NCBI GenBank assembly: GCA_024641625.1
Contig: JAHECQ010000088.1
Coordinates: 1 to 11,638, forward strand
DNA: 11,638 nucleotides
Reading direction: 5' to 3'
Source: Acidimicrobiales bacterium
GTDB lineage: Bacteria > Actinomycetota > Acidimicrobiia > Acidimicrobiales > SZUA-35
Positions 5,681-11,638 of this stretch are shown here, one piece after another. Every line of letters starts with the position of its first letter. Position 1 is the first letter of the stretch. The translations under genes and the position numbers were made by a program. Under the pieces are notes generated by a model that was not told the DNA's origin, did not search any database, and was given only the letters and a program-made list of their open reading frames with translations.

Positions 5681-5691
5681 CTCGATGGTAC

Positions 5692-5716
5692 GGAGCCCGG
5701 CCCAGCGCCGGGCTTC
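5692..5716 (+). terminator. Hairpin terminator downstream of tRNA-Ser(GCU)
   Basis: AGCCCGGC (5694-5701) and GCCGGGCT (5707-5714) form a perfect 8-bp stem, extended by a G-T and a G-C pair, with loop CCAGC. It starts 11 nt after the tRNA and also lies beyond the stop of the PPOX gene on the other strand, so it may serve both. Confidence 0.7.
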
Positions 5717-5751
5717 GGCCGTTCTCCCACGGTCAATCCCCAGCGAGTGGT

Positions 5752-6210
5752 TCAGATTCCGCGACCCACGACACGGTCGGGGTGGATGCGCAACAACACG
5801 TTCGGCGAAGGCAACGGGTGTTCGGCCACCCACGCCTGAGCCTCGGCCCCTTGGTAGGGCCCGACCAGCGCCAACCGTTGGTCATCGGTGACGAACTCGT
5901 CCACTGTCGCCTGCCCCTCGATTCGCACGTAGCTCCCTCCGTGAGGGGCCAGTACGAGGAGTGAGACCTGCGGGTCACTACGGACATGTCGAGCCTTTGC
6001 CGAGTTGGGTCGGCAGCTGACCCACACGGTGTCCTCCTCGGCGCGAAACCACACCACCGACTGGGAGATCGAGCCATCGGGCGACCTGGTCGCCAGCACT
6101 GCATGCAGGGGGCGGCCGAGAAACGTCGCGACTTTCGAGGTCCACAGCGGTCGGTCTCGATCAGGAGGGGTTCCGGTTGAGGAGACGTTGTCGTCGGACG
6201 CTGCGACCAT
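5752..6210 (-). CDS. PPOX-class (pyridoxamine 5'-phosphate oxidase-like), probable F420-dependent enzyme
   Basis: A 152-residue split-barrel protein. The order of motifs follows the PPOX-class F420-type family: HAVLATRSPDGSISQSVVWF (36-55), DTVWVSCRPNSAKARHVRSD (60-79), VSLLVLAPHGGSYVRIEGQA (82-101) and the C-terminal VLLRIHPDRVVGRGI. The NSAKARHVRSDP segment, after the TRSPDG strand turn, is typical of the cofactor-binding region. Members bind F420, FMN or haem and reduce varied substrates, or act as sensors; which one cannot be told. The first 20 residues are disordered. ATG 6210 is fixed by TAGCGT 6 nt upstream. It is divergent from the dioxygenase-family gene with only 51 bp between start codons. 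Confidence 0.85.
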   Translation of the reverse strand: MVAASDDNVSSTGTPPDRDRPLWTSKVATFLGRPLHAVLATRSPDGSISQSVVWFRAEEDTVWVSCRPNSAKARHVRSDPQVSLLVLAPHGGSYVRIEGQATVDEFVTDDQRLALVGPYQGAEAQAWVAEHPLPSPNVLLRIHPDRVVGRGI

Positions 6211-6216
6211 GCGCGC

Positions 6217-6222
6217 ACGCTA
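6217..6222 (-). promoter_or_regulatory. -10 element (TAGCGT), leaderless promoter of the PPOX gene
   Basis: TAGCGT, then 6 nt (GCGCGC), then ATG. A weak -35 (TGGGCA, 6241-6246) lies 18 bp upstream and overlaps the region of the divergent promoter. Confidence 0.55.
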
Positions 6223-6248
6223 GCCCGACAGCCGGAAGGTTGCCCAGC

Positions 6249-6254
6249 TAAGGT
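6249..6254 (+). promoter_or_regulatory. -10 element (TAAGGT), leaderless promoter of the dioxygenase gene
   Basis: TAAGGT, then 7 nt (CCGGTCG), then ATG at 6262. A weak -35 candidate CCGACA (6225-6230) lies 18 bp upstream. The two divergent promoters share a 51-bp gap. Confidence 0.55.
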
Positions 6255-6261
6255 CCGGTCG

Positions 6262-7239
6262 ATGTCGCCGTCTCTCGTGGTCCCCGCCGACAACCGGCCG
6301 CTCCGGTCCATCACCGACGATGAACGAGCGCAGTTCCAACGTGACGGCGTCGTGCTCCTACGAGGCATCTACCCGGACGGTTGGGTCGACCATCTTCGGG
6401 CCGCGATGACCGAGGTGTTCGAGCGGGATCCGGCGGCCGGCAGAGTCGGAGGAACGACCTCGGGACTCAGCGAGACCGGTGACCGCACCGAGATGGTGTC
6501 GCTCGTCAACCGCATCCTCGAACACGACCCCGGCGCCGATGTTGCACTGAGCGGTTCGTCTGCGCCGAGAGGTCGGAGCATCGTCGAGACCGCTGCCTGC
6601 TTCTGGCACCAAGACCTTCGCCGGCACTATCTCTCGAGTCCGCTGGCCGAGATCGTCGCCATCCTCACCGACAGCCGAGAGGTGACCCTCTACAGCGACC
6701 AACTCTTCCTGAAGGAACCGGGCTCGGCCGTACGAACCCCCTGGCATCAGGACAAGCCCTACTTCCTGCTCCAGGGCTCCAAGGTCGCAGTCTGTTGGGT
6801 ACCGGTCGACACGGTCAGCATCGAAAACGGCGCGATGGGCTACGTGGTGGGCAGTCATCTCGCCGACAGGACCTACGTGCTCAGCGACTTCGTCTCCAAG
6901 ACAAAGGCGTTTCCAGAGGTCGGTGGCATCACGATGGCCGGGCTGGATCCGCTTCCGCCGATCGAATCCGAGCCCGAGGCCTTCGAGCTGCGCTACTTCG
7001 ATGCCGAGCCCGGCGACGTCATCGTTCACCACTGGGCGACGATTCATGGATCCACCGGCAATGTTTCCCAGCGTGCTCTCCGGCGGGCGGCATCGGTGCG
7101 CTACGCCGGCGACGATGTCACCTTCCTCCGCCGGGCGTCGTCGCCGGAACCGTTCCGCAACACGATCAACCTCGCCGACGGTGACCGACTCGATCGAGAT
7201 CCGCACTTCACCCTCGCCTGGCCTCGCGTGCCAGGTTGA
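6262..7239 (+). CDS. Phytanoyl-CoA dioxygenase (PhyH) family protein
   Basis: A 325-residue Fe(II)/2-oxoglutarate-dependent oxygenase of the PhyH type, cytoplasmic. The facial triad is visible: His162 and Asp164 in PWHQDKPYF and the distal His262 in HHWATIHGSTGN, followed by an arginine cluster (RALRRAASVRY, 271-281) that should hold the 2-oxoglutarate carboxylate. Between them CWVPVDTVSIENGAMGYVVG (178-197) is the usual family stretch before the GSH turn. PhyH-like enzymes hydroxylate acyl-CoAs, amino acids, ectoine or secondary metabolites; the substrate here is unknown. A second WHQD occurs earlier at 115-118. Transcribed from a leaderless promoter; the creatininase-family gene follows after 56 nt with its own promoter candidate. 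Confidence 0.9.
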   Translation: MSPSLVVPADNRPLRSITDDERAQFQRDGVVLLRGIYPDGWVDHLRAAMTEVFERDPAAGRVGGTTSGLSETGDRTEMVSLVNRILEHDPGADVALSGSSAPRGRSIVETAACFWHQDLRRHYLSSPLAEIVAILTDSREVTLYSDQLFLKEPGSAVRTPWHQDKPYFLLQGSKVAVCWVPVDTVSIENGAMGYVVGSHLADRTYVLSDFVSKTKAFPEVGGITMAGLDPLPPIESEPEAFELRYFDAEPGDVIVHHWATIHGSTGNVSQRALRRAASVRYAGDDVTFLRRASSPEPFRNTINLADGDRLDRDPHFTLAWPRVPG

Positions 7240-7283
7240 GCGGGCGTTCCGACACCTCTCGGTTCCTGCACATTCACCGGCGA

Positions 7284-7289
7284 TAGCGT
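7284..7289 (+). promoter_or_regulatory. -10 element (TAGCGT), leaderless promoter of the creatininase-family gene
   Basis: TAGCGT, then 6 nt (TGGAGG), then ATG 7296. The GGAGG directly abutting the ATG is too close to act as a normal Shine-Dalgarno, which favours leaderless initiation. Confidence 0.5.
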
Positions 7290-7295
7290 TGGAGG

Positions 7296-8063
7296 ATGAC
7301 CCGTCGCCTCAGCGAACTCCGCGCCTCTGACCTCCACGACCACGTCACGCCGGAATCGATCTTCGTCCTGCCCATCGGTGCAGTCGAACAGCACGGACCT
7401 CATCTTCCCTTCAACACCGATCTCGTCGTTGCCACCGAGTGCGCCGAGGCGGTGGTCGCCCGGGTTGGCGAAGCACTCGATCTCTGGCTGCTCGAACCGC
7501 TGGCGTTCACCAAGTCGAACGAGCACGCCGGCACGCCCGGTACGTTCTGGCTCGGCCCGGAGACCTTGCTTCGCGTGCTCGACGACATCGGGAGATCGAT
7601 GGCGGCCACCCCCGCCCGCAAGCTGGCCTTCCTCAACGGCCACGGCGGCAACTCGTCGCTCCTGAACGTCGCTTGCCGCGAGTTGCGACTCAACCACGGA
7701 CTCGAGACCTTCCTCCTCCACCCGAACGTACCGCCGGACCAGGGTGGGCCGTCGAATGCCGAGGAACTAGGAATGGGGGTCCACGGCGGCCTCGGTGAGA
7801 CCTCGTTGATGCTCCATCTCCGTCCCGAGTTGGTCCGCATGGATCTGGCCGTCCGCAACATCCCCGAGCACCTCGCCGAGAACAAGCACGTGCGATTCGG
7901 TGGGTCGGTCACCTTCGGTTGGTTGGCCCACGACTTCGGTCCGACCGGGATGATCGGCGACCCGACGCTGGCGTCGGCCGAGCGCGGGGAGCGCAGCTTC
8001 AACGCTGCGGTCGACCGACTGGCCGAAGCCTTTGCCGAGGTCAAGGTATTCCGCCACTCCTAG
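7296..8063 (+). CDS. Creatininase family amidohydrolase
   Basis: A 255-residue protein of the creatininase fold. Metal ligands known for the family can be placed: Glu31 and His33 in PIGAVEQHGPHLPFNTD, Asp42 at the end of that motif, His116 in FLNGHGGNSS, and Glu168 in HGGLGETS (usually HAGE.ETS). The full set indicates an active metal-dependent cyclic amidase. Family members open creatinine to creatine, hydrolyse formamidopyrimidines, or mature mycofactocin (MftE). No mft genes are in view, so MftE is not supported. The presence of a hydantoinase nearby is compatible with a pathway for cyclic amides. Third positions are strongly G/C. Exact substrate unknown. Confidence 0.9.
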   Translation: MTRRLSELRASDLHDHVTPESIFVLPIGAVEQHGPHLPFNTDLVVATECAEAVVARVGEALDLWLLEPLAFTKSNEHAGTPGTFWLGPETLLRVLDDIGRSMAATPARKLAFLNGHGGNSSLLNVACRELRLNHGLETFLLHPNVPPDQGGPSNAEELGMGVHGGLGETSLMLHLRPELVRMDLAVRNIPEHLAENKHVRFGGSVTFGWLAHDFGPTGMIGDPTLASAERGERSFNAAVDRLAEAFAEVKVFRHS

Positions 8064-8104
8064 CAAGTCCTTCAGTCGTCCGGAGTGCGCGCCGATACCG
8101 AGCC

Positions 8105-8962
8105 ATGGATCCACACATCCGATGGATGCGCCGGCACCTGGCCTCAGCTGTTCTGCGACGCCTCGGCTGGGAGGCGGTCGCGGTCGGAGTCGCGTCGTGT
8201 GTGGTCGGGCTGCTCGCAGGAATCGGGCCGCTCCTCAGCGTCCCGTGGGCGTTGGTGGCCGTGCATCTCTATCTGGCTCTTCGACTGTCGGTGGCCTACC
8301 GCGCCGGGGCGCTCGACCGCCATGCCCTCGAGGTCTACATCGATCGGCGGCTCGTCTTCGGCGCCGACGACATCTCCACCGACGACGACCTCTCCCAGTT
8401 GCTCATTCGACGCGACCTCGATCCAATCGCCTGTCTCCGGGCCAAACCGGCCAACGATCCGTCGGGTCAAGGTGCCGATGACCCAGTCGTCGACGTCTTC
8501 CAGAGCCGGAACCATGTCATCACCGTGCTTCGAACTCGGCGCAGTACGGTGGGCGCCACCGACGCGATCCGCGTGGTGACCAAGCTCGCCGATGGGCGGG
8601 CTCTGCTCACCACGGCACGGGCGGTCCCCCCGATCACATCCCTCATCGTCAATCACCAGCCGGGCGCGTCGCCCACCGCCCTACTCGACACGCACACCCG
8701 AGCCGTCAAAGCCCTCGCCTCACGCAGCCTGCGCCCCATCACCTCCGGACCCGAGCTGGCCGTCGACCTGCTCCAGGTCGAGCAAGAGGCTCTGGCAGGA
8801 CTCGGGCCGCTCCTGGCACCAGTGCTTGCACCCGAACGTCGGCAATCTGTGTTGGGGGTGACGGTCGCAGTGCCCCCGGCGCACGTCAGGTCGCTGGGGC
8901 TCTCGATGCCGATCGCCGCCCCTCATCGGGCTCGCCGACCACCATTGGGCGAAGCGGCCTGA
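8105..8962 (+). CDS. Unknown protein with two N-terminal transmembrane helices
   Basis: A 285-residue protein I do not recognise. After a basic amphipathic start (MDPHIRWMRRHLASAVLRRL) come two hydrophobic helices with a short turn (about 24-42 and 46-64: VAVGVASCVVGLLAGIGPL, then WALVAVHLYLALRLSVAY). The rest is soluble: an acidic segment (FGADDISTDDDLSQLL), a beta-rich part (VVDVFQSRNHVITVLRTRR, AIRVVTKLADGRALLTTA), a helical region rich in Ala/Leu, and a basic tail. With the short N-terminus inside, both helices form a hairpin and the domain stays cytoplasmic. I start at ATG 8105; the longer in-frame start at 7919 would overlap the creatininase gene and add Arg-rich residues. It follows that gene by 41 nt and may be co-transcribed. 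No clear RBS. Confidence 0.7.
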   Translation: MDPHIRWMRRHLASAVLRRLGWEAVAVGVASCVVGLLAGIGPLLSVPWALVAVHLYLALRLSVAYRAGALDRHALEVYIDRRLVFGADDISTDDDLSQLLIRRDLDPIACLRAKPANDPSGQGADDPVVDVFQSRNHVITVLRTRRSTVGATDAIRVVTKLADGRALLTTARAVPPITSLIVNHQPGASPTALLDTHTRAVKALASRSLRPITSGPELAVDLLQVEQEALAGLGPLLAPVLAPERRQSVLGVTVAVPPAHVRSLGLSMPIAAPHRARRPPLGEAA

Positions 8963-9004
8963 TCGACAGGTCAACACTCAACCGAGCACCTCGGGCGTGC
9001 TGGG

Positions 9005-9010
9005 TAGTCT
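9005..9010 (+). promoter_or_regulatory. -10 element (TAGTCT), leaderless promoter of the 54-aa ORF/hydA unit
   Basis: TAGTCT, then 6 nt (TTGGGC), then ATG 9017. A small inverted repeat (AGCAC 8985-8989, GTGCT 8997-9001) lies just upstream and could be an operator or the terminator of the preceding gene. Confidence 0.5.
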
Positions 9011-9016
9011 TTGGGC

Positions 9017-9181
9017 ATGCCTCTTCACGCCGATGTTGCCGCGATGCTCGACGCATTCGATCAAGCGGGGGGTCGGTCCCTCAGCACCGGGACCGCGGAT
9101 GAACGCCGTGCCGGGTACGACGCCCACGACGAGGCCGGCGCGTCGCTTCGCAGGGTCTTCGCCGCGTGGGTGCGGCCATGA
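9017..9181 (+). CDS. 54-aa ORF overlapping the hydantoinase start; esterase N-terminus-like
   Basis: A complete 54-residue frame starting MPLHADVAAMLDAFDQAGGR. It resembles the first 35-40 residues of Aes/HSL-type alpha/beta-hydrolase esterases (MPL.p.v.a.Ld..a..gg, then an ERRAGYDAHDEA helix), but ends in VFAAWVRP with no hydrolase core. Its TGA overlaps the ATG of the hydantoinase (ATGA), so the two are probably translated in a coupled way. A leaderless promoter element lies at the right distance from its ATG, which supports a real start. It may be an esterase remnant turned leader, or an independent small helical protein. The resemblance is from memory and is weak. Confidence 0.55.
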   Translation: MPLHADVAAMLDAFDQAGGRSLSTGTADERRAGYDAHDEAGASLRRVFAAWVRP

Positions 9182-10599
9182 GCGACGACCTCACGGTGAT
9201 CGTGGGCGGCACTGTTGTGAACGCGACCGGCGTCTTCCCGGCCGATGTCATCATCGAAGGCCGGCGCATTGCGGCCCTGGCCCATCGTGATTCGGCGCTC
9301 GCCCAGTCGGTCCGCTCCGCCGGCCATCGCCGCATCGACGCCACCGGCAAGTACGTCATCCCCGGCGGGGTCGATCCACACGTGCATCTTCAGCTACCCA
9401 TGACCCCAGAGGCGATGTCGGCCGACAGCTTCGAGACGGGCACCCGAGCCGCCGCGCTGGGCGGCACCACGACCGTCATCGACTTCGCCGGGCAGCTTCA
9501 TGGCACCAATGTCCGTGACGCCGTGGACCACCGACTCGCCGAGGCCGAGGGCCGGTGCGCCATCGACTACGCCCTGCACCTCTCCCTGGGTGACATTCAC
9601 GACCAATCACTGAAGGACATGCGCATGTTGGTCGACGAAGGACTCACCAGCTTCAAGTTGTTCATGGCCTACCCGGGCGCCTGGTACTCCGACGATGGTC
9701 AGATCCTCCGAGCCATGCAGGTCGCGGCTGACACGGGCGCCATGATCATGATGCACGCCGAGAACGGCATCGCCATCGATGTCCTACGGGAACAGGCTGC
9801 CGCACTCGGGCGGACCGGTTCGGTGTGGCACGGCCGCACCCGCCCGGTCGAACTCGAGGGTGAAGCAACCCACCGCGCCATCCAACTGGCGGCCGTTGCC
9901 GGAGCGCCGCTCTACATCGTCCACCTGTCGGCGGCCGAGGCGCTCGAGCAAGTGGCCATCGCCCGGGACCGGGGCCGCAATGTCTTTGCCGAAACCTGCC
10001 CGCAGTACTTGTATCTCAGCCTCGAGGAACATCTCGATCAGCCCGGCCTCGATGGCATTCGCCACATCTGCTCTCCCCCACTTCGCTCCCGAACGCAGGG
10101 CCATCAGCGCACCCTGTGGTCAGGCTTGCGATCGGACGACCTGTCCGTGGTTGCCACCGACCACTGTCCGTTCTGCGATGCCGAGAAGCGGCTGGGTATC
10201 GATGACTTCCGGGCAGTACCCAACGGCCTGGGCACCATCGAACATCGGATGGACCTGCTCCACCAAGGCGTGGTGGCCGGGGAACTGACCCTTCCCCGTT
10301 GGGTCGAACTGTGCTCCACCACCCCCGCCCGGTTGTTCGGCCTCGCCGGCCGCAAAGGTGTTCTGGCCCCGGGCGCGGATGCCGATGTGGTGGTGTACGA
10401 CCCCGAAGCCACCCACACGCTGGGCGTCGCCACCCATCACATGAACCTCGACCACTCGGTCTGGGAGGGCATGGAGGTGCGAGGCCAGACCTCGACGGTG
10501 TTGAGTCGCGGCACCGTCATCGTCGATGAGGGCCGGTTCGTTGGGCGGGCCGGCCACGGCCGATACCTGCAGCGAGATCTGCCCGAGCCCCTTCGCTGA
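9178..10599 (+). CDS. hydA: Dihydropyrimidinase / D-hydantoinase
   Basis: A 473-residue cyclic amidohydrolase of usual length. All metal-site residues of the dihydropyrimidinase family are present: His68 and His70 (PGGVDPHVHLQLP), the carbamylated Lys160 (TSFKLFMAYPG), His193 (MMHAENG), His249 (YIVHLSAAEAL) and Asp328 (ATDHCPF). The enzyme opens the ring of dihydropyrimidines and 5-substituted hydantoins to N-carbamoyl amino acids, cytoplasmic, second step of reductive pyrimidine breakdown. Residues 5-62 and the C-terminal part form the small beta-sandwich. I start at ATG 9178 rather than the GTG at 9166 because of the ATGA overlap with the ORF before. No carbamoylase or dihydropyrimidine dehydrogenase is in the window, so physiological substrate is open. 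Confidence 0.95.
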   Translation: MSDDLTVIVGGTVVNATGVFPADVIIEGRRIAALAHRDSALAQSVRSAGHRRIDATGKYVIPGGVDPHVHLQLPMTPEAMSADSFETGTRAAALGGTTTVIDFAGQLHGTNVRDAVDHRLAEAEGRCAIDYALHLSLGDIHDQSLKDMRMLVDEGLTSFKLFMAYPGAWYSDDGQILRAMQVAADTGAMIMMHAENGIAIDVLREQAAALGRTGSVWHGRTRPVELEGEATHRAIQLAAVAGAPLYIVHLSAAEALEQVAIARDRGRNVFAETCPQYLYLSLEEHLDQPGLDGIRHICSPPLRSRTQGHQRTLWSGLRSDDLSVVATDHCPFCDAEKRLGIDDFRAVPNGLGTIEHRMDLLHQGVVAGELTLPRWVELCSTTPARLFGLAGRKGVLAPGADADVVVYDPEATHTLGVATHHMNLDHSVWEGMEVRGQTSTVLSRGTVIVDEGRFVGRAGHGRYLQRDLPEPLR

Positions 10600-10601
10600 C
10601 C

Positions 10602-10637
10602 GCCTGCACCGGGATTCCGGCGCAAGCGCGTGCAGGC
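10602..10637 (+). terminator. Hairpin after hydA, candidate terminator
   Basis: GCCTGCAC (10602-10609) and GTGCAGGC (10630-10637) form a perfect 8-bp stem starting 3 nt after the hydA stop. The 20-nt loop can fold into CCGG-GATT-CCGG and CGC-AA-GCG stems. TTGTCCC follows, without a T-run. Confidence 0.55.
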
Positions 10638-10643
10638 TTGTCC

Positions 10644-10662
10644 CGCCCAGCACAGCTGGGCG
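10644..10662. terminator. Perfect 8-bp hairpin with 3-nt loop
   Basis: CGCCCAGC (10644-10651), loop ACA, GCTGGGCG (10655-10662). Second strong hairpin within 65 bp of the hydA stop; with the previous one it may form a tandem terminator, or act as an operator for the next promoter. Confidence 0.5.
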
Positions 10663-10680
10663 CACGCGGTTGGGGGAGGC

Positions 10681-10686
10681 TACATT
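10681..10686 (+). promoter_or_regulatory. Candidate -10 (TACATT) for the CMD/MBL operon
   Basis: TACATT would start a transcript near 10693 with a leader of about 68 nt before the GTG at 10761. Unlike the other promoters here it is not leaderless, and the gene has a clear Shine-Dalgarno. No good -35. Confidence 0.35.
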
Positions 10687-10692
10687 CGCTCC

Positions 10693-10742
10693 CGCTCGAC
10701 AGGTGGTCGAGCGAGCCCGGCACCTGACACGACTCGTGCCGC
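10693..10742 (+). promoter_or_regulatory. Structured 5' leader, two consecutive hairpins
   Basis: CGCTCGAC (10693-10700), loop AGGTG, GTCGAGCG (10706-10713) is a perfect 8-bp hairpin. It is followed by CGGCAC (10719-10724) pairing with GTGCCG (10737-10742). Both lie between the putative -10 and the RBS (AGGGGAA, about 10751-10757). They might be regulatory RNA structure or, as DNA, an operator. No known riboswitch class was recognised. Confidence 0.4.
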
Positions 10743-10760
10743 CGACAGACAGGGGAACCG

Positions 10761-11069
10761 GTGAGCGACAACAAGCCATCAGCCGTCTACGAGTTCATCC
10801 CGAAGCTCGGCAAGCTTCGGGACGAAGTCCTCTTCGGCGACGTGTGGGAGGGCGAGGAGCTGTCCAAGCGCGACCGGAGCATGATCACCGTCGCCGTGCT
10901 GACTGCCCTGTACCGCACCGAGGAGCTTCACCTGCACATCAAACGCGCCCTGGACAACGGCGTGACCGAGGACGAGTTGAAAGGCCTCATCACCCACATC
11001 GCGTTCTATGCCGGTTGGCCGACCGCAGTGAATGCCGGCCGGGTCGCGCTCGAGGTGATCGGCGACTGA
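10761..11069 (+). CDS. Carboxymuconolactone decarboxylase (CMD) family protein
   Basis: A 102-residue all-helical protein of the small CMD family. Family landmarks are LFGDVWEGEELSKRDRSMIT (24-43), the central EELHLHIKRALDNGVTEDEL (54-73, with His57 and His59) and ITHIAFYAGWPTAVNA (77-92). The AhpD-type CxxC redox pair is absent, so it is of the PcaC/decarboxylase type rather than a peroxidase. PcaC converts 4-carboxymuconolactone to 3-oxoadipate enol-lactone, but many paralogues have other tasks. It starts at GTG with AGGGG 6-8 nt upstream. Its TGA overlaps the ATG of the following MBL hydrolase by one base (TGATG), so the two genes form a coupled operon. Confidence 0.88.
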   Translation: MSDNKPSAVYEFIPKLGKLRDEVLFGDVWEGEELSKRDRSMITVAVLTALYRTEELHLHIKRALDNGVTEDELKGLITHIAFYAGWPTAVNAGRVALEVIGD

Positions 11070-11638
11070 TGGGCGCCGAGGCGTTCGAGATCTTCGCCAT
11101 CAAGTACGCCGAGCGCAGCGGCCACCGAGGGGAGATGTTCGTTCGGGGTGATCCCCACGACGGACCGCTCGACATGGACTACTTCGTCTGGGCGCTCCGC
11201 TCGCCGTCGCACACGATCGTGGTCGACACCGGTTTCGGCGAGCCCGAAGCAGCTCGGCGCAAGCGCACGTTCCTTCGGGATCCTGCGTCATCCTTGGCGC
11301 TGGTGGGCATCGACGCTGCCACCGTGACCGACGTGGTGTTGACCCACATGCACTACGACCATGCCGGCAACCTCGACTCCTTTCCTGCGGCCCGCTTCCA
11401 CATCCAGGACGTCGAAGTGCAGTACGTGACCGGGCGATCGATGTCCCATGAGTCGCTGCGTCACTCGTTCCGCCTCGACGATGTGCTGGGGCTGATCCGC
11501 AAGGTCTACGACGACCGCGTCGTGTTCCATCGAGGCGACGGCCAACTCGTGCCGGGCGTCAGCCTGCACCTCATCGGCGGCCACACGCCCGGTCAACAAT
11601 CGCTGCGTGTCAACACCCGACGGGGACAGGTGGTCGTG
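11069..11638 (+). CDS. MBL-fold hydrolase, AHL-lactonase-like (3' end outside window)
   Basis: The first 190 residues of a metallo-beta-lactamase-fold enzyme; the frame is open to the window edge. Visible are TIVVDTGFG (49-57), the metal motif THMHYDHAGN (92-101; His93, His95, Asp97, His98) and the next metal His172 in IGGHTPGQQSL. The spacing and the GGHTPGQQ form are those of N-acyl-homoserine-lactonase-like (AhlD/AttM-type) proteins. About 60-90 residues are probably missing. Known relatives open lactone rings. Overlap with the CMD gene points to joint action, possibly on a lactone product; quorum quenching is another option. No signal peptide. Confidence 0.88.
   Translation, partial: MGAEAFEIFAIKYAERSGHRGEMFVRGDPHDGPLDMDYFVWALRSPSHTIVVDTGFGEPEAARRKRTFLRDPASSLALVGIDAATVTDVVLTHMHYDHAGNLDSFPAARFHIQDVEVQYVTGRSMSHESLRHSFRLDDVLGLIRKVYDDRVVFHRGDGQLVPGVSLHLIGGHTPGQQSLRVNTRRGQVVV

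Noticed and set aside
6358..7206. Minus-strand 282-codon frame
   Set aside because: Antisense of the PhyH-family gene, which has catalytic motifs and a promoter; this frame has none.
7400..8044. Minus-strand 214-codon frame
   Set aside because: Antisense of the creatininase-family gene with Ser/Arg/Pro-rich low-quality sequence.

Overview
The window is high-GC DNA with strongly GC-biased third codon positions and GTG/TTG starts. It carries a mycothiol-type maleylpyruvate isomerase domain protein, a PPOX/F420-type flavin-fold protein, a YggT protein and many leaderless promoters (TANNNT 6-7 nt before the start codon). This fits an actinobacterium, perhaps of the Acidimicrobiia type; the class is inference.

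Left part (1-4309), accessory and decaying. It begins inside the 3' end of an IS110-type transposase whose frame has lost its stop. Next come a 12-TM MFS transporter (minus strand) and, upstream of it on the same strand, a ParE/RelE-like toxin with its 59-residue candidate antitoxin (stop/start overlap, palindromic operator candidate). A frameshifted small gene, a truncated IS3/integrase-type transposase and an intact alpha/beta hydrolase follow. After the hydrolase there is no intact gene for about 675 bases: it holds a micro-ORF with two in-frame stops, a 5 x 7-bp tandem repeat and a second frameshifted small gene. This stretch ends exactly at the 3' end of a tRNA-Ser(UGA), a classical integration site, so it looks like a worn genomic island.

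Middle (4310-6261), housekeeping. tRNA-Ser(UGA, CCA encoded, minus), yggT (plus), a bidirectional terminator, a DinB/maleylpyruvate-isomerase-type protein (minus), tRNA-Ser(GCU, CCA not encoded, plus) with its terminator, and a PPOX-family protein (minus).

Right part (6262-11638), a plus-strand metabolic run. It contains a phytanoyl-CoA dioxygenase-family oxygenase, a creatininase-family amidohydrolase, a two-TM protein of unknown function, a 54-residue ORF overlapping the start of a dihydropyrimidinase/hydantoinase, a leader region rich in hairpins, a carboxymuconolactone-decarboxylase-family protein, and an MBL-fold lactonase-like hydrolase cut by the window edge. Oxygenase, cyclic-amide hydrolases, CMD and lactonase together suggest catabolism of a ring-shaped amide or lactone compound, but the substrate cannot be read from the sequence. 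The most noteworthy points are the repeated leaderless promoter design, the two sub-60-residue genes (antitoxin and hydA-coupled ORF), and the frameshifted or nonsense-bearing small genes in the island.
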